A stretch of DNA of 64,000 nt, from positions 1-64,000 of the forward strand of contig JAEOTZ010000026.1 of the NCBI GenBank assembly GCA_016839585.1, in the 5' to 3' direction. The translations under genes and the position numbers were made by a program. The DNA comes from Promethearchaeota archaeon (GTDB lineage Archaea > Asgardarchaeota > Lokiarchaeia > Sigyniarchaeales > SOKP01). The notes beneath the pieces were generated by a model that made no database searches, had not been told where the DNA came from, and saw nothing but the letters and a program-made list of their open reading frames with translations. How positions within the stretch are numbered: position 1 is the stretch's first letter; the number at the start of each line of letters is the position of its first letter. Below are positions 53,515 through 62,961 of this stretch, piece after piece.

Positions 53515-55035
53515 TTATTTGGTAAAATTTTCCCCATCCTTCAAAAGATTAGTTTTTTCAAAATTTTCCGCGAACCATCGGGGATTATCAGTATGTACCG
53601 GAATTATAACATCAGGATCAATTGTCTCAATTGCCCATCTAATATCTTTTTGTGACGCGTGTCCAGAAGCATGAAACCCTTTACTGAATACAGGTTTTAA
53701 TCGTTCCCCTTCCTCAACGATTTTGAATCCATAGATTTTAAAACCAAAATATTCAAGCCATTTACTTAATCTTATAAAATCAAATTCAGATTCTTCCTCA
53801 AACGCTTCACTTGAAGAATAGATATAAGTACCATTTGTTGGTTTTATGTCTAATAAATTTTTTAAATCAAAAAGAGAGAAACATAATATATATCTATTAG
53901 GTTCTTTCGCAATATCTATTGGGTTTAAATAATTAACGTCCTCTTTATTTTTAAGGTAATTTTCTTCCCAATTCGGAGACTTTACTTTTAAACTATTATA
54001 TATTACAACATTTTTTAACCTATTTATCCCATCAACCATCTCAAGAGCTTTTAACAAATAAGCATTCTTAGGGGTTATTAATAACGTCCTTTCAACTTTA
54101 TTTGCAATCTCTCGAAAAGTTTCTAATCTTTCAAAATTCCTAGCTGAAAAATCTGCTACTATAAGATCTTTTGAATTTTTAACTACATCTAAGCAATTAT
54201 TAAAAACTATATCCTCTGATTCATTAATATCTTCTCTCGTTGCTCTTGTTCCTTCAATAATTAAAATTGAAGCATCTTTTGCGCTTTTAATAAAACTTTT
54301 GCTTTTATCACCCAATTTACCATGAAGGCGAAAATCACCTGTGTAAGCAACAGTATTATCCCCACTGACAATAAACCCTATTGCCCCATAAATAGAATGA
54401 TCCACCTCAAAAGCTTTAATTTCGAATGATGTTGAGAATTCATCCAAACTATATAACTTTTCTCTTTCAAATTCTTTATATCTTTTAACACACGTAGATA
54501 AGAACTTTTCCATTGAATCCAAATAACTGAAGGCACTATAAAATGTTCTACATTTTCCCACTTTGCTTCCAGATCTTAATACTCTATTATCATCAGCAGG
54601 GTTTTTTTCAAAAAAATAAGCTACTTCATTGCTAAGACTAGCTTTTGAGCTATCCAATATACCTTTAAGTAATACTATCGTTTTAGGTGATGCAATAATG
54701 GGGATATTAGGATCAAGCAAAGAAATATTACCAAAATGATCCATATGTGCATGGCTAAGTAAAATCGCGTCAACTTTTAGTGAAGGATATAATGATATAT
54801 TAAGATCAGAAGGAATAAGATCTTGTCGGTAAATATTTAGCTTAGGAATTAGATTCAGGTGAATAAGATCATGAATGCCACGTGTAGGACGTTCTTTAAG
54901 AAATTCTTGAAAATATTGGCCGTATTTCTTAAAATTCATACCAAAATCAAGAAATAGACCATTATCTCTTTCCTGTAAATAAATCTTTGTACCTCCAATT
55001 GTTTCTGCCCCATCAAATACAGTTATCGATGTCAT
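53515..55035 (-). CDS. Beta-CASP metallo-beta-lactamase (RNase J-like)
   Basis: The 506-residue protein has LSHAHMDHFGN (H-x-H-x-D-H), VDHSIYGAIGFIV, AYTGDFRLHGKLG, a beta-CASP insertion, and C-terminal HASGHASQKDI and IIPVHTD, the full set of RNase J/CPSF-like nuclease motifs. It should be an RNA endo- or exonuclease active in RNA turnover, using two zinc ions. It lacks the KH domains of archaeal aCPSF1, so it is closer to aRNase J or an orphan beta-CASP group. Confidence 0.88.
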   Translation of the reverse strand: MTSITVFDGAETIGGTKIYLQERDNGLFLDFGMNFKKYGQYFQEFLKERPTRGIHDLIHLNLIPKLNIYRQDLIPSDLNISLYPSLKVDAILLSHAHMDHFGNISLLDPNIPIIASPKTIVLLKGILDSSKASLSNEVAYFFEKNPADDNRVLRSGSKVGKCRTFYSAFSYLDSMEKFLSTCVKRYKEFEREKLYSLDEFSTSFEIKAFEVDHSIYGAIGFIVSGDNTVAYTGDFRLHGKLGDKSKSFIKSAKDASILIIEGTRATREDINESEDIVFNNCLDVVKNSKDLIVADFSARNFERLETFREIANKVERTLLITPKNAYLLKALEMVDGINRLKNVVIYNSLKVKSPNWEENYLKNKEDVNYLNPIDIAKEPNRYILCFSLFDLKNLLDIKPTNGTYIYSSSEAFEEESEFDFIRLSKWLEYFGFKIYGFKIVEEGERLKPVFSKGFHASGHASQKDIRWAIETIDPDVIIPVHTDNPRWFAENFEKTNLLKDGENFTK

Positions 55036-55136
55036 TTTTGTAAAAACTTATTATCCTTAATTAAAAAATAAGACTAAAGACATAAAAATTAAACCCTAAA
55101 ATATTAATAATTTACAAATCTTATGGATGAGTAATT

Positions 55137-55940
55137 TTACTCTAAACCTTTAATTTCTTTTGGAGCACGTGGTGGAGAACGAACAAATTTAACAGCAGGA
55201 TACCCTATAATGAACGCCCCGATTCCTTTTCCATCAATATTAGCTAACTTTTTAATTTCAGGGTTAGAATTCATTGCAATTTGAGACCAACCATTCCAAC
55301 ATGTACCTAAGCCAAGTGCTTGAGCAGCTAATCTTCCATAGGTAATAATAATTCCTATATTATTTGCCTCTACTTCATGATGTTCGGGGGAATCTATGAA
55401 AATTACATGCGGAGCATCAAAAAATATAGGACTACGGAAAATTTTTCCAAGAATTCGAAAAACTCGTGTGTATCTTCCCTTTGTTAAAGGATGATTTATT
55501 AATTCCTCTTGAATAGCATCAGAAAGTTTTTTTATTTGCTCAGTATTTGATATAATCGAAAAGTTCTCTGTTCTTCTATTATCTCCAGTAGGCGCATTCT
55601 CCATTGCTTGAAAAACCTTCCTCAGTATTTCAGGTGGTACCTTTTTCTTTTTATAAAGTCGAACTGACCTATTCGCTCTAAGAAATTTGTAAATAGTATC
55701 GTATGAGGCAATTGTTTCAGGTTTAGCAATACCCTCATATTCAAATGCTTCCCCTATACCCTCATGCTGAATAGCATCCTCAGGACACCGAGCAATGCAA
55801 TGAGCACACAAATTACATAAGTTATAAGGATCACTAAAGAGAACTTTTTCCTGCTCTTTATCCCATCTAAACATAAAACATGTAGTTAAGCAGATTCTAC
55901 AATTGCTACATTTCTCATAATCTATTCCTAGTATAGACAT
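55137..55940 (-). CDS. Ferredoxin-nitroreductase fusion
   Basis: The 267-residue protein has an N-terminal 2[4Fe-4S] domain (C11, C14, C17, C21 and C42, C45, C48, C52). A nitroreductase-like FMN domain (about 80-255) follows, with RSVRLYKKKKVPPE, NAPTGDNRRTENF, ALGLGTCWNGW and FIIGYPAVKF. The fusion, common in anaerobes, lets ferredoxin donate directly to FMN. Substrates of such proteins are rarely known (nitro compounds, flavin, enones). It is upstream of, and divergent from, the first radical SAM gene. Confidence 0.9.
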   Translation of the reverse strand: MSILGIDYEKCSNCRICLTTCFMFRWDKEQEKVLFSDPYNLCNLCAHCIARCPEDAIQHEGIGEAFEYEGIAKPETIASYDTIYKFLRANRSVRLYKKKKVPPEILRKVFQAMENAPTGDNRRTENFSIISNTEQIKKLSDAIQEELINHPLTKGRYTRVFRILGKIFRSPIFFDAPHVIFIDSPEHHEVEANNIGIIITYGRLAAQALGLGTCWNGWSQIAMNSNPEIKKLANIDGKGIGAFIIGYPAVKFVRSPPRAPKEIKGLE

Positions 55941-56102
55941 AGTTATTGAATTTTAGTTTTAATGATCAAAAATTAACCTTTAAATTTATAATTTGAGGAT
56001 AAGAAAGCCCTATTGGAACCTTATTAATTTTTACATTAAGTTTTAATAAGATTAATAAATTAACATTACTAATAAAACACAAAATAGAGGAAAGGTGTTT
56101 CC

Positions 56103-57374
56103 ATGGAAAAAGAACAAGTATTTTTGAAAATATTTGGGAGAAACCTCATAAGCTTTAAAATGCTCGACGATGGCGAGATTATTGGTACAGGTATTTTAAA
56201 TCCTCTCATTAAAAAACTACGTCTACTTGTAATGCTTATTTTACAAGCAGGATTTTACAAAAATTATAATCTTGGAAGATGGAAGGGGAAAATAGTTCCA
56301 AATACCTTTGCGCCTCCTATTGGAAGTCGTCCACAATTGCGTGCATTTAGAGGGTTAATAAAGTCTCATTTATTACCATGGCGCGTTCCCATTGCAATGA
56401 CTTTCGCAGTAACTTATAGATGCCAGTGTAATTGCGTTCATTGTAGCGCAGGGAAGCATTTACGAAAGGATGTACCAGAACTCACTACAAAAGAGGCAAA
56501 AAAACTCATTGATGATAGTCAAAAACTTGGTGTGACAATTTTGGCCTTCACTGGAGGAGAACCTTTGCTAAGGGAGGACATTTTCGAACTTATTTCACAT
56601 GTAGATAAGCGAAAGACTATGCCAATTATGTTTACAAATGGACAGTTTCTCACAGATGAAAATGTGGATAAATTGGTCAATGCCGGTCTTTATTCAATCT
56701 TTGTAAGTATTGATAGTCCAATTCCGGAAGAACATGACAGTGTGAGGGGCATGCCAGGGCTTTATGAGGCTGCTATAAAGGGACTCAAGAAATTGAAGGA
56801 AAAAGGAGTATTTGTTGGTCTCTCTTCTTATGCCATTCGTTCTAATACAGAACAGGGAATGTATAAGAAACTGCATAAACTTGGTCAGAAACTCGGTGTT
56901 CATAATATAATTCTCTTTGACGGTGTCCCTACAGGAAATATGTTGCATAATATAGACGAGTTGCTGACTTGGAAGCTGCGTGATGAAATTTATGAATTTT
57001 CCGCTAATATATTCAAAAATAAGATAGTCCCTCCTCTGTCTTCTCAGTCATGGCAAAACTCTATAGAAGCAAATCTTGCAGGTATTGGGTGTATAGCAGC
57101 AAATATCCAATATTACGTTTCTGCTTATGGGGAAGTTGCACCTTGTGATTTTACACCCATTTCTTTTGGAAACATCCGTAAAGAGCCCCTAAAAAAGATC
57201 TGGATAAGGATGGCGAGACATCCTGCCTATAATCATCGAAGCACGTTCTGTAGGATGCAGCATCATAAATTCCGTCATTTTTATATAGATCCAATCCCAG
57301 ATGATGCAAGACTTCCTTATTCGATTGCGAAACTTCCGAGGGTAGATTATCGGACTGCGGAAATTTCTAAGTAA
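56103..57374 (+). CDS. Radical SAM protein with SPASM-like C-terminus, copy A
   Basis: The 423-residue protein has a long N-terminal extension (1-95), then the radical SAM cluster TYRCQCNCVHC (C107-x3-C111-x2-C114), GGEPLLR and SIDSP. In the C-terminal part Cys in GCIAAN, VAPCDF and STFCRM suggest an auxiliary cluster. It resembles PqqE/MoaA-type maturases and is a paralogue of copy B at 61789: both share the SFGNIRKEPL/TFGNIREEPL element and end IPDDARLP/IPSNAKLP. The ATG follows AAAGGTG. No precursor peptide is visible. Confidence 0.9.
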   Translation: MEKEQVFLKIFGRNLISFKMLDDGEIIGTGILNPLIKKLRLLVMLILQAGFYKNYNLGRWKGKIVPNTFAPPIGSRPQLRAFRGLIKSHLLPWRVPIAMTFAVTYRCQCNCVHCSAGKHLRKDVPELTTKEAKKLIDDSQKLGVTILAFTGGEPLLREDIFELISHVDKRKTMPIMFTNGQFLTDENVDKLVNAGLYSIFVSIDSPIPEEHDSVRGMPGLYEAAIKGLKKLKEKGVFVGLSSYAIRSNTEQGMYKKLHKLGQKLGVHNIILFDGVPTGNMLHNIDELLTWKLRDEIYEFSANIFKNKIVPPLSSQSWQNSIEANLAGIGCIAANIQYYVSAYGEVAPCDFTPISFGNIRKEPLKKIWIRMARHPAYNHRSTFCRMQHHKFRHFYIDPIPDDARLPYSIAKLPRVDYRTAEISK

Positions 57375-57426
57375 AACTTTTAAAACCTATAAGAATTTTC
57401 AAAATAATTTCTGTAATATTTCAACT

Positions 57427-58065
57427 TTACTGATGACCTTCTAATACCCATTTGACAGCTCTTTTTATTATTGTTTGCAATTTTTCTTCTTTTAATGATT
57501 TTGGTTTATGTCCTAACGCACAGAAGAAAATTCTTCCTTTTCCATAAGTTTTTGTCCATACTATAGGTTCAGGTTTAGGATGAGTCTCATCATGATAATC
57601 AGCTTCTGCTAAAATATGAACATCTTTACCCGTTGATAAATCATGCCGATATAACTCATCTTTAAATATAAAATCTTCTAAACCTTGAGTTATTGGATGA
57701 TTTTTATCAACTATTTTAATATCAAAATCTCTAACTTTTTTATAACCAATAAATCGTCCCCCAAGCATTTCATAATATTTCGGAAGAGATTTAAAAGAAG
57801 CAGATGCTCCATGGATTCCTACGAATCCTTTTCCACTCGCAACAAAATCTAGCAAATTTTTCTCTTGTTCTTCAGTAAATTCATCAAACGGAGTAAAAAA
57901 TATAGTTGTATCATACTCAAAAAAGTCTCTATCACTAAAAATTTTGGCATCTTCATATTTATCAACAATATAATCGCATAAGATATTTTTAAAAGAAGCA
58001 TAAATCTTATCTCTAAATAAATATCTACTTCTTTGGAAAAGCAAAATTCTCTTTATGATTTTCAT
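57427..58065 (-). CDS. ThuA-like protein (GATase-like fold)
   Basis: The 212-residue protein matches the trehalose-utilisation ThuA/ThuA-like family: FFTPFDEFTEEQEKNLLDFV, GKGFVGIHGAS, YYEMLGGRFIGY, HPITQGL, HDETHPKPEPIVW and GKGRIFFCALGHKP. ThuA-like domains have a glutamine-amidotransferase-type fold, but the nucleophile Cys is not evident, so a sugar-binding or keto-disaccharide role as in thuA is a guess. It is convergent with radical SAM A. Confidence 0.85.
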   Translation of the reverse strand: MKIIKRILLFQRSRYLFRDKIYASFKNILCDYIVDKYEDAKIFSDRDFFEYDTTIFFTPFDEFTEEQEKNLLDFVASGKGFVGIHGASASFKSLPKYYEMLGGRFIGYKKVRDFDIKIVDKNHPITQGLEDFIFKDELYRHDLSTGKDVHILAEADYHDETHPKPEPIVWTKTYGKGRIFFCALGHKPKSLKEEKLQTIIKRAVKWVLEGHQ

Positions 58066-58150
58066 AGATCATCATAAGAAAAAATGAAAAGTTCTTTATT
58101 AAGGGTTCTCTCTTCTTAATGGAAAATTAGCAACTTTAAATTTGATAAAT

Positions 58151-59074
58151 ATGCCTGTTAAAAACGTTGATGATTCTCTTTATCATATCGATTTAAAACA
58201 ACCAAGAGCAGGTTTTAGGAATTTCATAAGTACATGGGTTTATAAGGATAAGAATTTGTGCTTCATAGTAGATCCAGGTCCAATGTCAACAATATATTTT
58301 TTAAAGGAAAAGTTAGAATCCATTGGGGTCACTAAAGAGAATCTGAATTACATTCTTTTAACTCATATTCACATTGATCATGCAGGAGGAACAGGAAAAC
58401 TCCTTTCCTTTTTCCCAAGAGCTCAGGTTATATGTCATCGACGAGGTATGAAACATCTTATTAACCCCGAGAATTTATGGAATGCTAGTAAGAAAGTGTT
58501 AGGTAAAGTAGCAGATATGTATGGTGAAATTGTGCCGGTGCCAGAAAATAAAATAACATTTCAGGAAGAAATTGGGAGACAAGAAATAAAAGCAATCGAA
58601 ACAATAGGACATGCATCACATCATCTTTGTTACCTCTTTCAGGGATATCTATTTATTGGAGATGCTGCAGGCGTTCACTTTCCCATACAAAATAAATTCT
58701 ACATTCGACCAGCAACTCCACCCATCTTTAATTATGATATTGCTATAGCCTCACTTGACAAACTACTTTCATTAAATTTAACAGATTTTAAGATTTGTTA
58801 TGCCCATTATGGAATTAGAAATAATGCAAAGAAAATGCTTAAGATTGCGAAAGAACAATTAAAAATATGGAAACAAGTTATCGAGAGTACATTAAGTGAT
58901 TCCAGACAATTGGATTTTGAAGATCATGTAATTAAAGAATTAATGAAAAAAGATATTTATTTTGCTAATGTAATCCTATTTGATGAAGAAATTAAGAAAA
59001 GAGAAAAAATGTTTATATCAAATAGCATAAAAGGAATAAAGGAATATATTCAAAAATCTCTTAAAGAAGAATAA
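58151..59074 (+). CDS. Metallo-beta-lactamase-fold hydrolase 1
   Basis: The protein (about 307 residues) has LTHIHIDHAGG (H-x-H-x-D-H), a YLFIGDAAG metal-bridging Asp and a later YAHYGI His, so the binuclear site is complete. A C-terminal helical extension of about 75 residues follows the MBL core. The family covers glyoxalase II, lactonases and phosphodiesterases; the substrate is not predictable. I prefer ATG 58151 to the TTG at 58142. It lies in the radical SAM neighbourhood. Confidence 0.88.
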   Translation: MPVKNVDDSLYHIDLKQPRAGFRNFISTWVYKDKNLCFIVDPGPMSTIYFLKEKLESIGVTKENLNYILLTHIHIDHAGGTGKLLSFFPRAQVICHRRGMKHLINPENLWNASKKVLGKVADMYGEIVPVPENKITFQEEIGRQEIKAIETIGHASHHLCYLFQGYLFIGDAAGVHFPIQNKFYIRPATPPIFNYDIAIASLDKLLSLNLTDFKICYAHYGIRNNAKKMLKIAKEQLKIWKQVIESTLSDSRQLDFEDHVIKELMKKDIYFANVILFDEEIKKREKMFISNSIKGIKEYIQKSLKEE

Positions 59075-59199
59075 TTTTAACTTTTATGGCTTTTCACAAA
59101 AATATAAGATTTAAATATTAAAAAATTAAAAAGAAATAACTATTTTATAAATATTGAACTTCTGTTCTTAAGTTTACTAATTTATCAGGAATGTAGATT

Positions 59200-60006
59200 T
59201 TAAGATTTTAGGAATTCCTCACGAAGATTTCCCTCTTCATCAAAAAATTTATATTTTCGTTTTCCAGCAGTCATAAATTTATACGTAGCCTTACTAAATT
59301 TGAGAAATCTAATATGTTTATTGGTTCCTTTAATTTTTCTCATTCGAGGAACAAGGAACTTAACAACAGTTTCAGAGAGCTCAGCCAAAATATTAAATAT
59401 TTTTACCGCTTCAGGTGGAACATCTTGAGCCAAAAGATCTGTTATAACCATACCGGGATTAATTGTATGAATACCAATCATAGTTCCCTCTGCTTCTTTA
59501 CTTAAGGTTTTCGTTAATTGAGGAATTGCTGCTTTTGTAGATCCATAAGCCAAAGCCATAGGGGTAACTCGCCCCTGTGAACCATATCCCTCTATATTGA
59601 ATATTTTACCATGATTTTGAGGGACCATTAGCTTAAGCGCTGCTTTACATCCATAAATAGTGCCCAATAAGTTAGTATTTACTACTTCCTTTAAAGCATC
59701 AGGGTCAAAATCTACCAGATTTGCATTGATATAAGCATTAGTTCCAGCATTATTGACCCAAATATCAATTGGTTTAAAAAATTCTTGAGAAAATTCTGCT
59801 AATTTTTCAACATCCTCATAAATGGTTACATCACAGGTAATACCATTGATCTTATTGTTAGGAAATAACTCCTTTAATTTTTGAATAGCATTTCTGACTC
59901 GTTCTTCATTGCGAGAAGAAACGATTACATTATCACCATGATTTAAAAATTCTTTTGCTAAAGCAAATCCTATACCTTTCGTACTCCCTGTTATTACAAT
60001 ATTCAA
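59200..60006 (-). CDS. Short-chain dehydrogenase/reductase 3
   Basis: The 268-residue SDR has ITGSTKGIGFALAKEF, VSSRNEE at the end of beta-2 (Arg suits NADP(H)), WVNNAGTNAY, the Ser-region FNIEGYGSQG and Y-x3-K as YGSTK. A C-terminal extension (FKFSKATYKFMTAGKRKYKFF) is atypical and basic and could reach a membrane or partner. It resembles the chlorophyll-b-reductase/NYC1-like SDR branch, which acts on bulky substrates; the true substrate is unknown. It lies between the two MBL genes. Confidence 0.88.
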   Translation of the reverse strand: MNIVITGSTKGIGFALAKEFLNHGDNVIVSSRNEERVRNAIQKLKELFPNNKINGITCDVTIYEDVEKLAEFSQEFFKPIDIWVNNAGTNAYINANLVDFDPDALKEVVNTNLLGTIYGCKAALKLMVPQNHGKIFNIEGYGSQGRVTPMALAYGSTKAAIPQLTKTLSKEAEGTMIGIHTINPGMVITDLLAQDVPPEAVKIFNILAELSETVVKFLVPRMRKIKGTNKHIRFLKFSKATYKFMTAGKRKYKFFDEEGNLREEFLKS

Positions 60007-60103
60007 CTTAATTCTCCTACTTCCATTTTATAGAACAAAATTATTAATAGTATAGAAAGTTTATTAAAACCTTAAAGTAATAATTTTCTCCAATAACAAT
60101 TAG

Positions 60104-60148
60104 CCTTATAAATTCTAATATAATTTCTTCAAATATACATCTATATTT
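60104..60148 (+). promoter_or_regulatory. Shared promoter module, copy 1 (MBL gene)
   Basis: CCTTATAAATTCTAATAT (60104-60121) and ATCTATATTT (60139-60148) are 35 bp apart start to start. The same two blocks with the same spacing precede the radical SAM gene at 61789. The first block includes a TATA-like TTATAAAT. The blocks end 21 bp before ATG 60170. Confidence 0.7.
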
Positions 60149-60169
60149 AAAAAAAAGTGAAATGATATT

Positions 60170-61051
60170 ATGACTGCAAATAGAACACCAGGAAAAGTTA
60201 ATGAAGATACAACATTAATTGACGCTGAGATGATGGGAATTCCAGGAATAATGTCTATATATCTTATAGAAGCAGGAAAGAAATGCTTAATAGATTCAGG
60301 AACTCATATTGAAGCACGTAAGACTTTTAAAAAGTTAAAAGAGCTGAATTTTTTCCCACCTGATATAATTATTATTACTCATTCCCATTGGGATCATGTT
60401 CAAGCGATTCCTTTTCTAAGCCAGAGAGCTAAGAAGTTAGGAAAAAAAATAGAAATATATGCATCTGAAGCAGCAATTCCCAACTTAAGGGATCAATCCT
60501 TTAACAACGTTTTTGAAACTGGTCCTTTCAATAATATCGAAGAAGATATTATAACTCTTAAAGAAGGTGATACTGTCGATTTAGATGGTTTAATATTGAA
60601 AATTTTTGAGACACCAGGTCATATGAATGATGATATTTCCATTCTTGATGAAAAAAATAAAAATTTGTTCGTAGGAGACATACTTGGGATGAAAGTTGCA
60701 GACAATGTATTCGTCCCTCCATTTATGCCCCCTAAATGCAATCCTGAGGCTTATTTTAAAACAATCGATAAACTTAAAAAAATTGATTATGAGACCATTA
60801 GTTTACATCATTTTGGATACATTTATGATGAGGAGGCTAGAAGTATTCTTGATGAATCTATAGCAAATAATGAGCTATATTGGAAAGCATATGAGGAGAA
60901 TACAGATCATTTGGATGACATTCCTTATTTAATTGAAAATGTTATGGAAAAATTAATACCTAAATCCACTCTTGAAAATTATCCTGAAATGTTAGTTACA
61001 GGAGTTACATATTGGCTTTCCCAAGGTTTTAAAATCTACAAGGGTTTATAA
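60170..61051 (+). CDS. Metallo-beta-lactamase-fold hydrolase 2
   Basis: The 293-residue protein has ITHSHWDHVQA (H-x-H-x-D-H), a TPGHMNDD His, the FVGDILG Asp and a LHHFGY His, a complete MBL metal site. A C-terminal helical segment (about 215-293) follows. The substrate is unknown. It carries the same promoter module as radical SAM copy B, so the two are probably expressed together. The weak SD GTGA lies eleven bases before ATG. Confidence 0.88.
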   Translation: MTANRTPGKVNEDTTLIDAEMMGIPGIMSIYLIEAGKKCLIDSGTHIEARKTFKKLKELNFFPPDIIIITHSHWDHVQAIPFLSQRAKKLGKKIEIYASEAAIPNLRDQSFNNVFETGPFNNIEEDIITLKEGDTVDLDGLILKIFETPGHMNDDISILDEKNKNLFVGDILGMKVADNVFVPPFMPPKCNPEAYFKTIDKLKKIDYETISLHHFGYIYDEEARSILDESIANNELYWKAYEENTDHLDDIPYLIENVMEKLIPKSTLENYPEMLVTGVTYWLSQGFKIYKGL

Positions 61052-61106
61052 AAAAATTTTTTTCTATATTATTATTTTTCAATTTACTTTTTTACTTCAG
61101 ATATAT

Positions 61107-61583
61107 TCACCAACAGCTAGGATCAAAATATTCCTTGTATTTTTTTAGCCAACTACATAAGGTATATTTAGAGTAATCCTCGGTAATTTCTTCTCCTGGT
61201 TGAATATCTTTTAAAGCTAGAGAACAAAATATGTTTTCATCTTTCGGGGGTCCAGAATTCGAATTAACCGAATGGTTTACAAATCTTGAATTATCTAAGC
61301 ATAAAACCAGTGCATCAAGATCTCTCTCATAATAGGAATATGTGAGCAATATTTTCATAAATCTATCCATTAAAGGTGATTTAATAGAATTATCAAGAGT
61401 TAGAAATTGATTTTTTGCGATTATTAAAACATCCTCTGGACGAGCATACCACCATAATGTACCTTTCAGAATTAATTTCTTGGCAAATAATCCTATTCCA
61501 TGAATTTTACTTGGTCTTACTTCAGTATATTCATCAATTGGATTAATTGTAGTAATATTATAAATCGAATGTGTATTTATCAT
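61107..61583 (-). CDS. SET-domain protein
   Basis: The 158-residue protein is essentially one SET domain. It has IHGIGLFAK (28-35), the RFVNHS core (100-105, SAM/lysine channel) with Asn107, and GEEITEDY (130-137) with the catalytic-type Tyr137. A short tail with Cys143 and Cys157 recalls a post-SET segment. It should transfer methyl groups from SAM to lysine in a protein; the target is unknown. It is divergent from radical SAM copy B, which lies about 200 bp away. Confidence 0.85.
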   Translation of the reverse strand: MINTHSIYNITTINPIDEYTEVRPSKIHGIGLFAKKLILKGTLWWYARPEDVLIIAKNQFLTLDNSIKSPLMDRFMKILLTYSYYERDLDALVLCLDNSRFVNHSVNSNSGPPKDENIFCSLALKDIQPGEEITEDYSKYTLCSWLKKYKEYFDPSCW

Positions 61584-61720
61584 TAATTACACTTACATTT
61601 AAAAAATGATCCTTATTTTGAATTAATAACTAATTTTTTCTATTTTAAATTTATTTTTTATTTTTAATAAGGTAATTAACTAGTAAAAAAATTAAATAAA
61701 TTAATAAAATCAATAATTAT

Positions 61721-61765
61721 CCTTATAAATTCTAATATCATCTTTTTAACTACTAATCTATATTT
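61721..61765 (+). promoter_or_regulatory. Shared promoter module, copy 2 (radical SAM gene)
   Basis: CCTTATAAATTCTAATAT (61721-61738) and ATCTATATTT (61756-61765) repeat the module at 60104-60148, with 37 of 45 positions equal including the spacer. It ends 23 bp before ATG 61789. Confidence 0.7.
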
Positions 61766-61788
61766 GAAAGAAAAATAGAAGGATAAAA

Positions 61789-62838
61789 ATGGAAATAGAT
61801 GACGAAAGATTCTCAGAAGAAGATAATTTATGGGAAGAATATAAAATTCCATTAACTTATGACCAGGAACATATGACAAAGTGGTTTAATGAAGAAAGAG
61901 GAGGCGTAAAAGGAAGAGCAGATGTCTTTTATCTCATGTTTGGAATTACATATAATTGCCAACTTAAATGTCCACATTGTTGTGTCGGTAATTATGAAAA
62001 TGAGCCAAATAGAGAGTTATCAACCGATGAAATTAAGGATGTGTTGGATCAATCAGCTAAGGCATTTGTAGTTAACTTTTTTGGTGGTGAGCCAACCATG
62101 AGGTCAGATATAATGGAATTAATAAAATATGCTTCAGAGAGATCAGTATATGTGTTCTGTGATACAAATGGGTTAAAAATCACGAGAGCCTATGCGAATC
62201 AATTAAAAGAAAGCGGATTAGAAATGCTATATGTGAGTATAGATAGCCCTATCCCAGAAAAGCATGATGAATTACGAGGTGAGAAGGGAACTTTTGAGAA
62301 AGCTGTACAAGGTATAAAAAATGCACTTGATGCAAGATTAAAGTGTACTCTATCAACTTATATCACAAAAGAAAATCTGACTAATGGTGAGTTTAAAAGA
62401 GTTATCCAATTAGCAAAAGATCTAGGAGCTAATGGAGTAAGATATTTGCTACCTACACCCGCGGGAAGATGGTTATATAATCCTGAAGTAGCATTAAGTC
62501 ACGAAGAAGAGCGAAAAGTTAGAAAAATTGTAGATTTCCCTTATGTTTGTCGTGATTTCTATTTTCAAACCCAAAGTTCAAGTCAATGCAGGGGCGTAGC
62601 AGATGGATTGTATTTTTATATTTCTCCTTATGGGGATGTGCAGCCTTGTTGCTTTATGCCCCTTACATTCGGAAATATCAGGGAAGAACCTCTGAAATCA
62701 ATTTTAGATAGAATGTGGGACAATCCAATGTTTAGTGAAGAATGGGTGAGAAAAGAATGCCCTATGTTAAATAAGGATTTTAGAAAAAAATACATAGATA
62801 CAATTCCTTCTAATGCAAAATTACCATTTAAAATGTAA
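61789..62838 (+). CDS. Radical SAM protein with SPASM-like C-terminus, copy B
   Basis: The 349-residue protein has NCQLKCPHCC (C57-x3-C61-x2-C64), FGGEPTMR for SAM binding and SIDSP. In the C-terminal part, SSQCRG, QPCCFMP and KECPML Cys residues suggest one or two auxiliary [4Fe-4S] clusters, as in SPASM enzymes that modify peptides. It is a shorter paralogue of copy A, lacking the 50-residue N-terminal extension. The ATG follows AAGGA. Its promoter module is shared with the MBL 2 gene. Confidence 0.92.
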   Translation: MEIDDERFSEEDNLWEEYKIPLTYDQEHMTKWFNEERGGVKGRADVFYLMFGITYNCQLKCPHCCVGNYENEPNRELSTDEIKDVLDQSAKAFVVNFFGGEPTMRSDIMELIKYASERSVYVFCDTNGLKITRAYANQLKESGLEMLYVSIDSPIPEKHDELRGEKGTFEKAVQGIKNALDARLKCTLSTYITKENLTNGEFKRVIQLAKDLGANGVRYLLPTPAGRWLYNPEVALSHEEERKVRKIVDFPYVCRDFYFQTQSSSQCRGVADGLYFYISPYGDVQPCCFMPLTFGNIREEPLKSILDRMWDNPMFSEEWVRKECPMLNKDFRKKYIDTIPSNAKLPFKM

Positions 62839-62961
62839 TTTCTTTTTTTATTATTTAAGGAATTATTTAATAAGATTATAAAACTTAAATTATAACTTAT
62901 CCTATTTATCAATACTCAGAAATCTAATTTTTAAAAAATTAAATCAATATGAGGTGATTTT

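Noticed and set aside
53271-53655. Two plus-strand frames of 60 and 79 codons
   Set aside because: Low-complexity Phe/Ile-rich products; they are antisense to the small operon-leader ORF, the operator and the 3' end of the beta-CASP gene.
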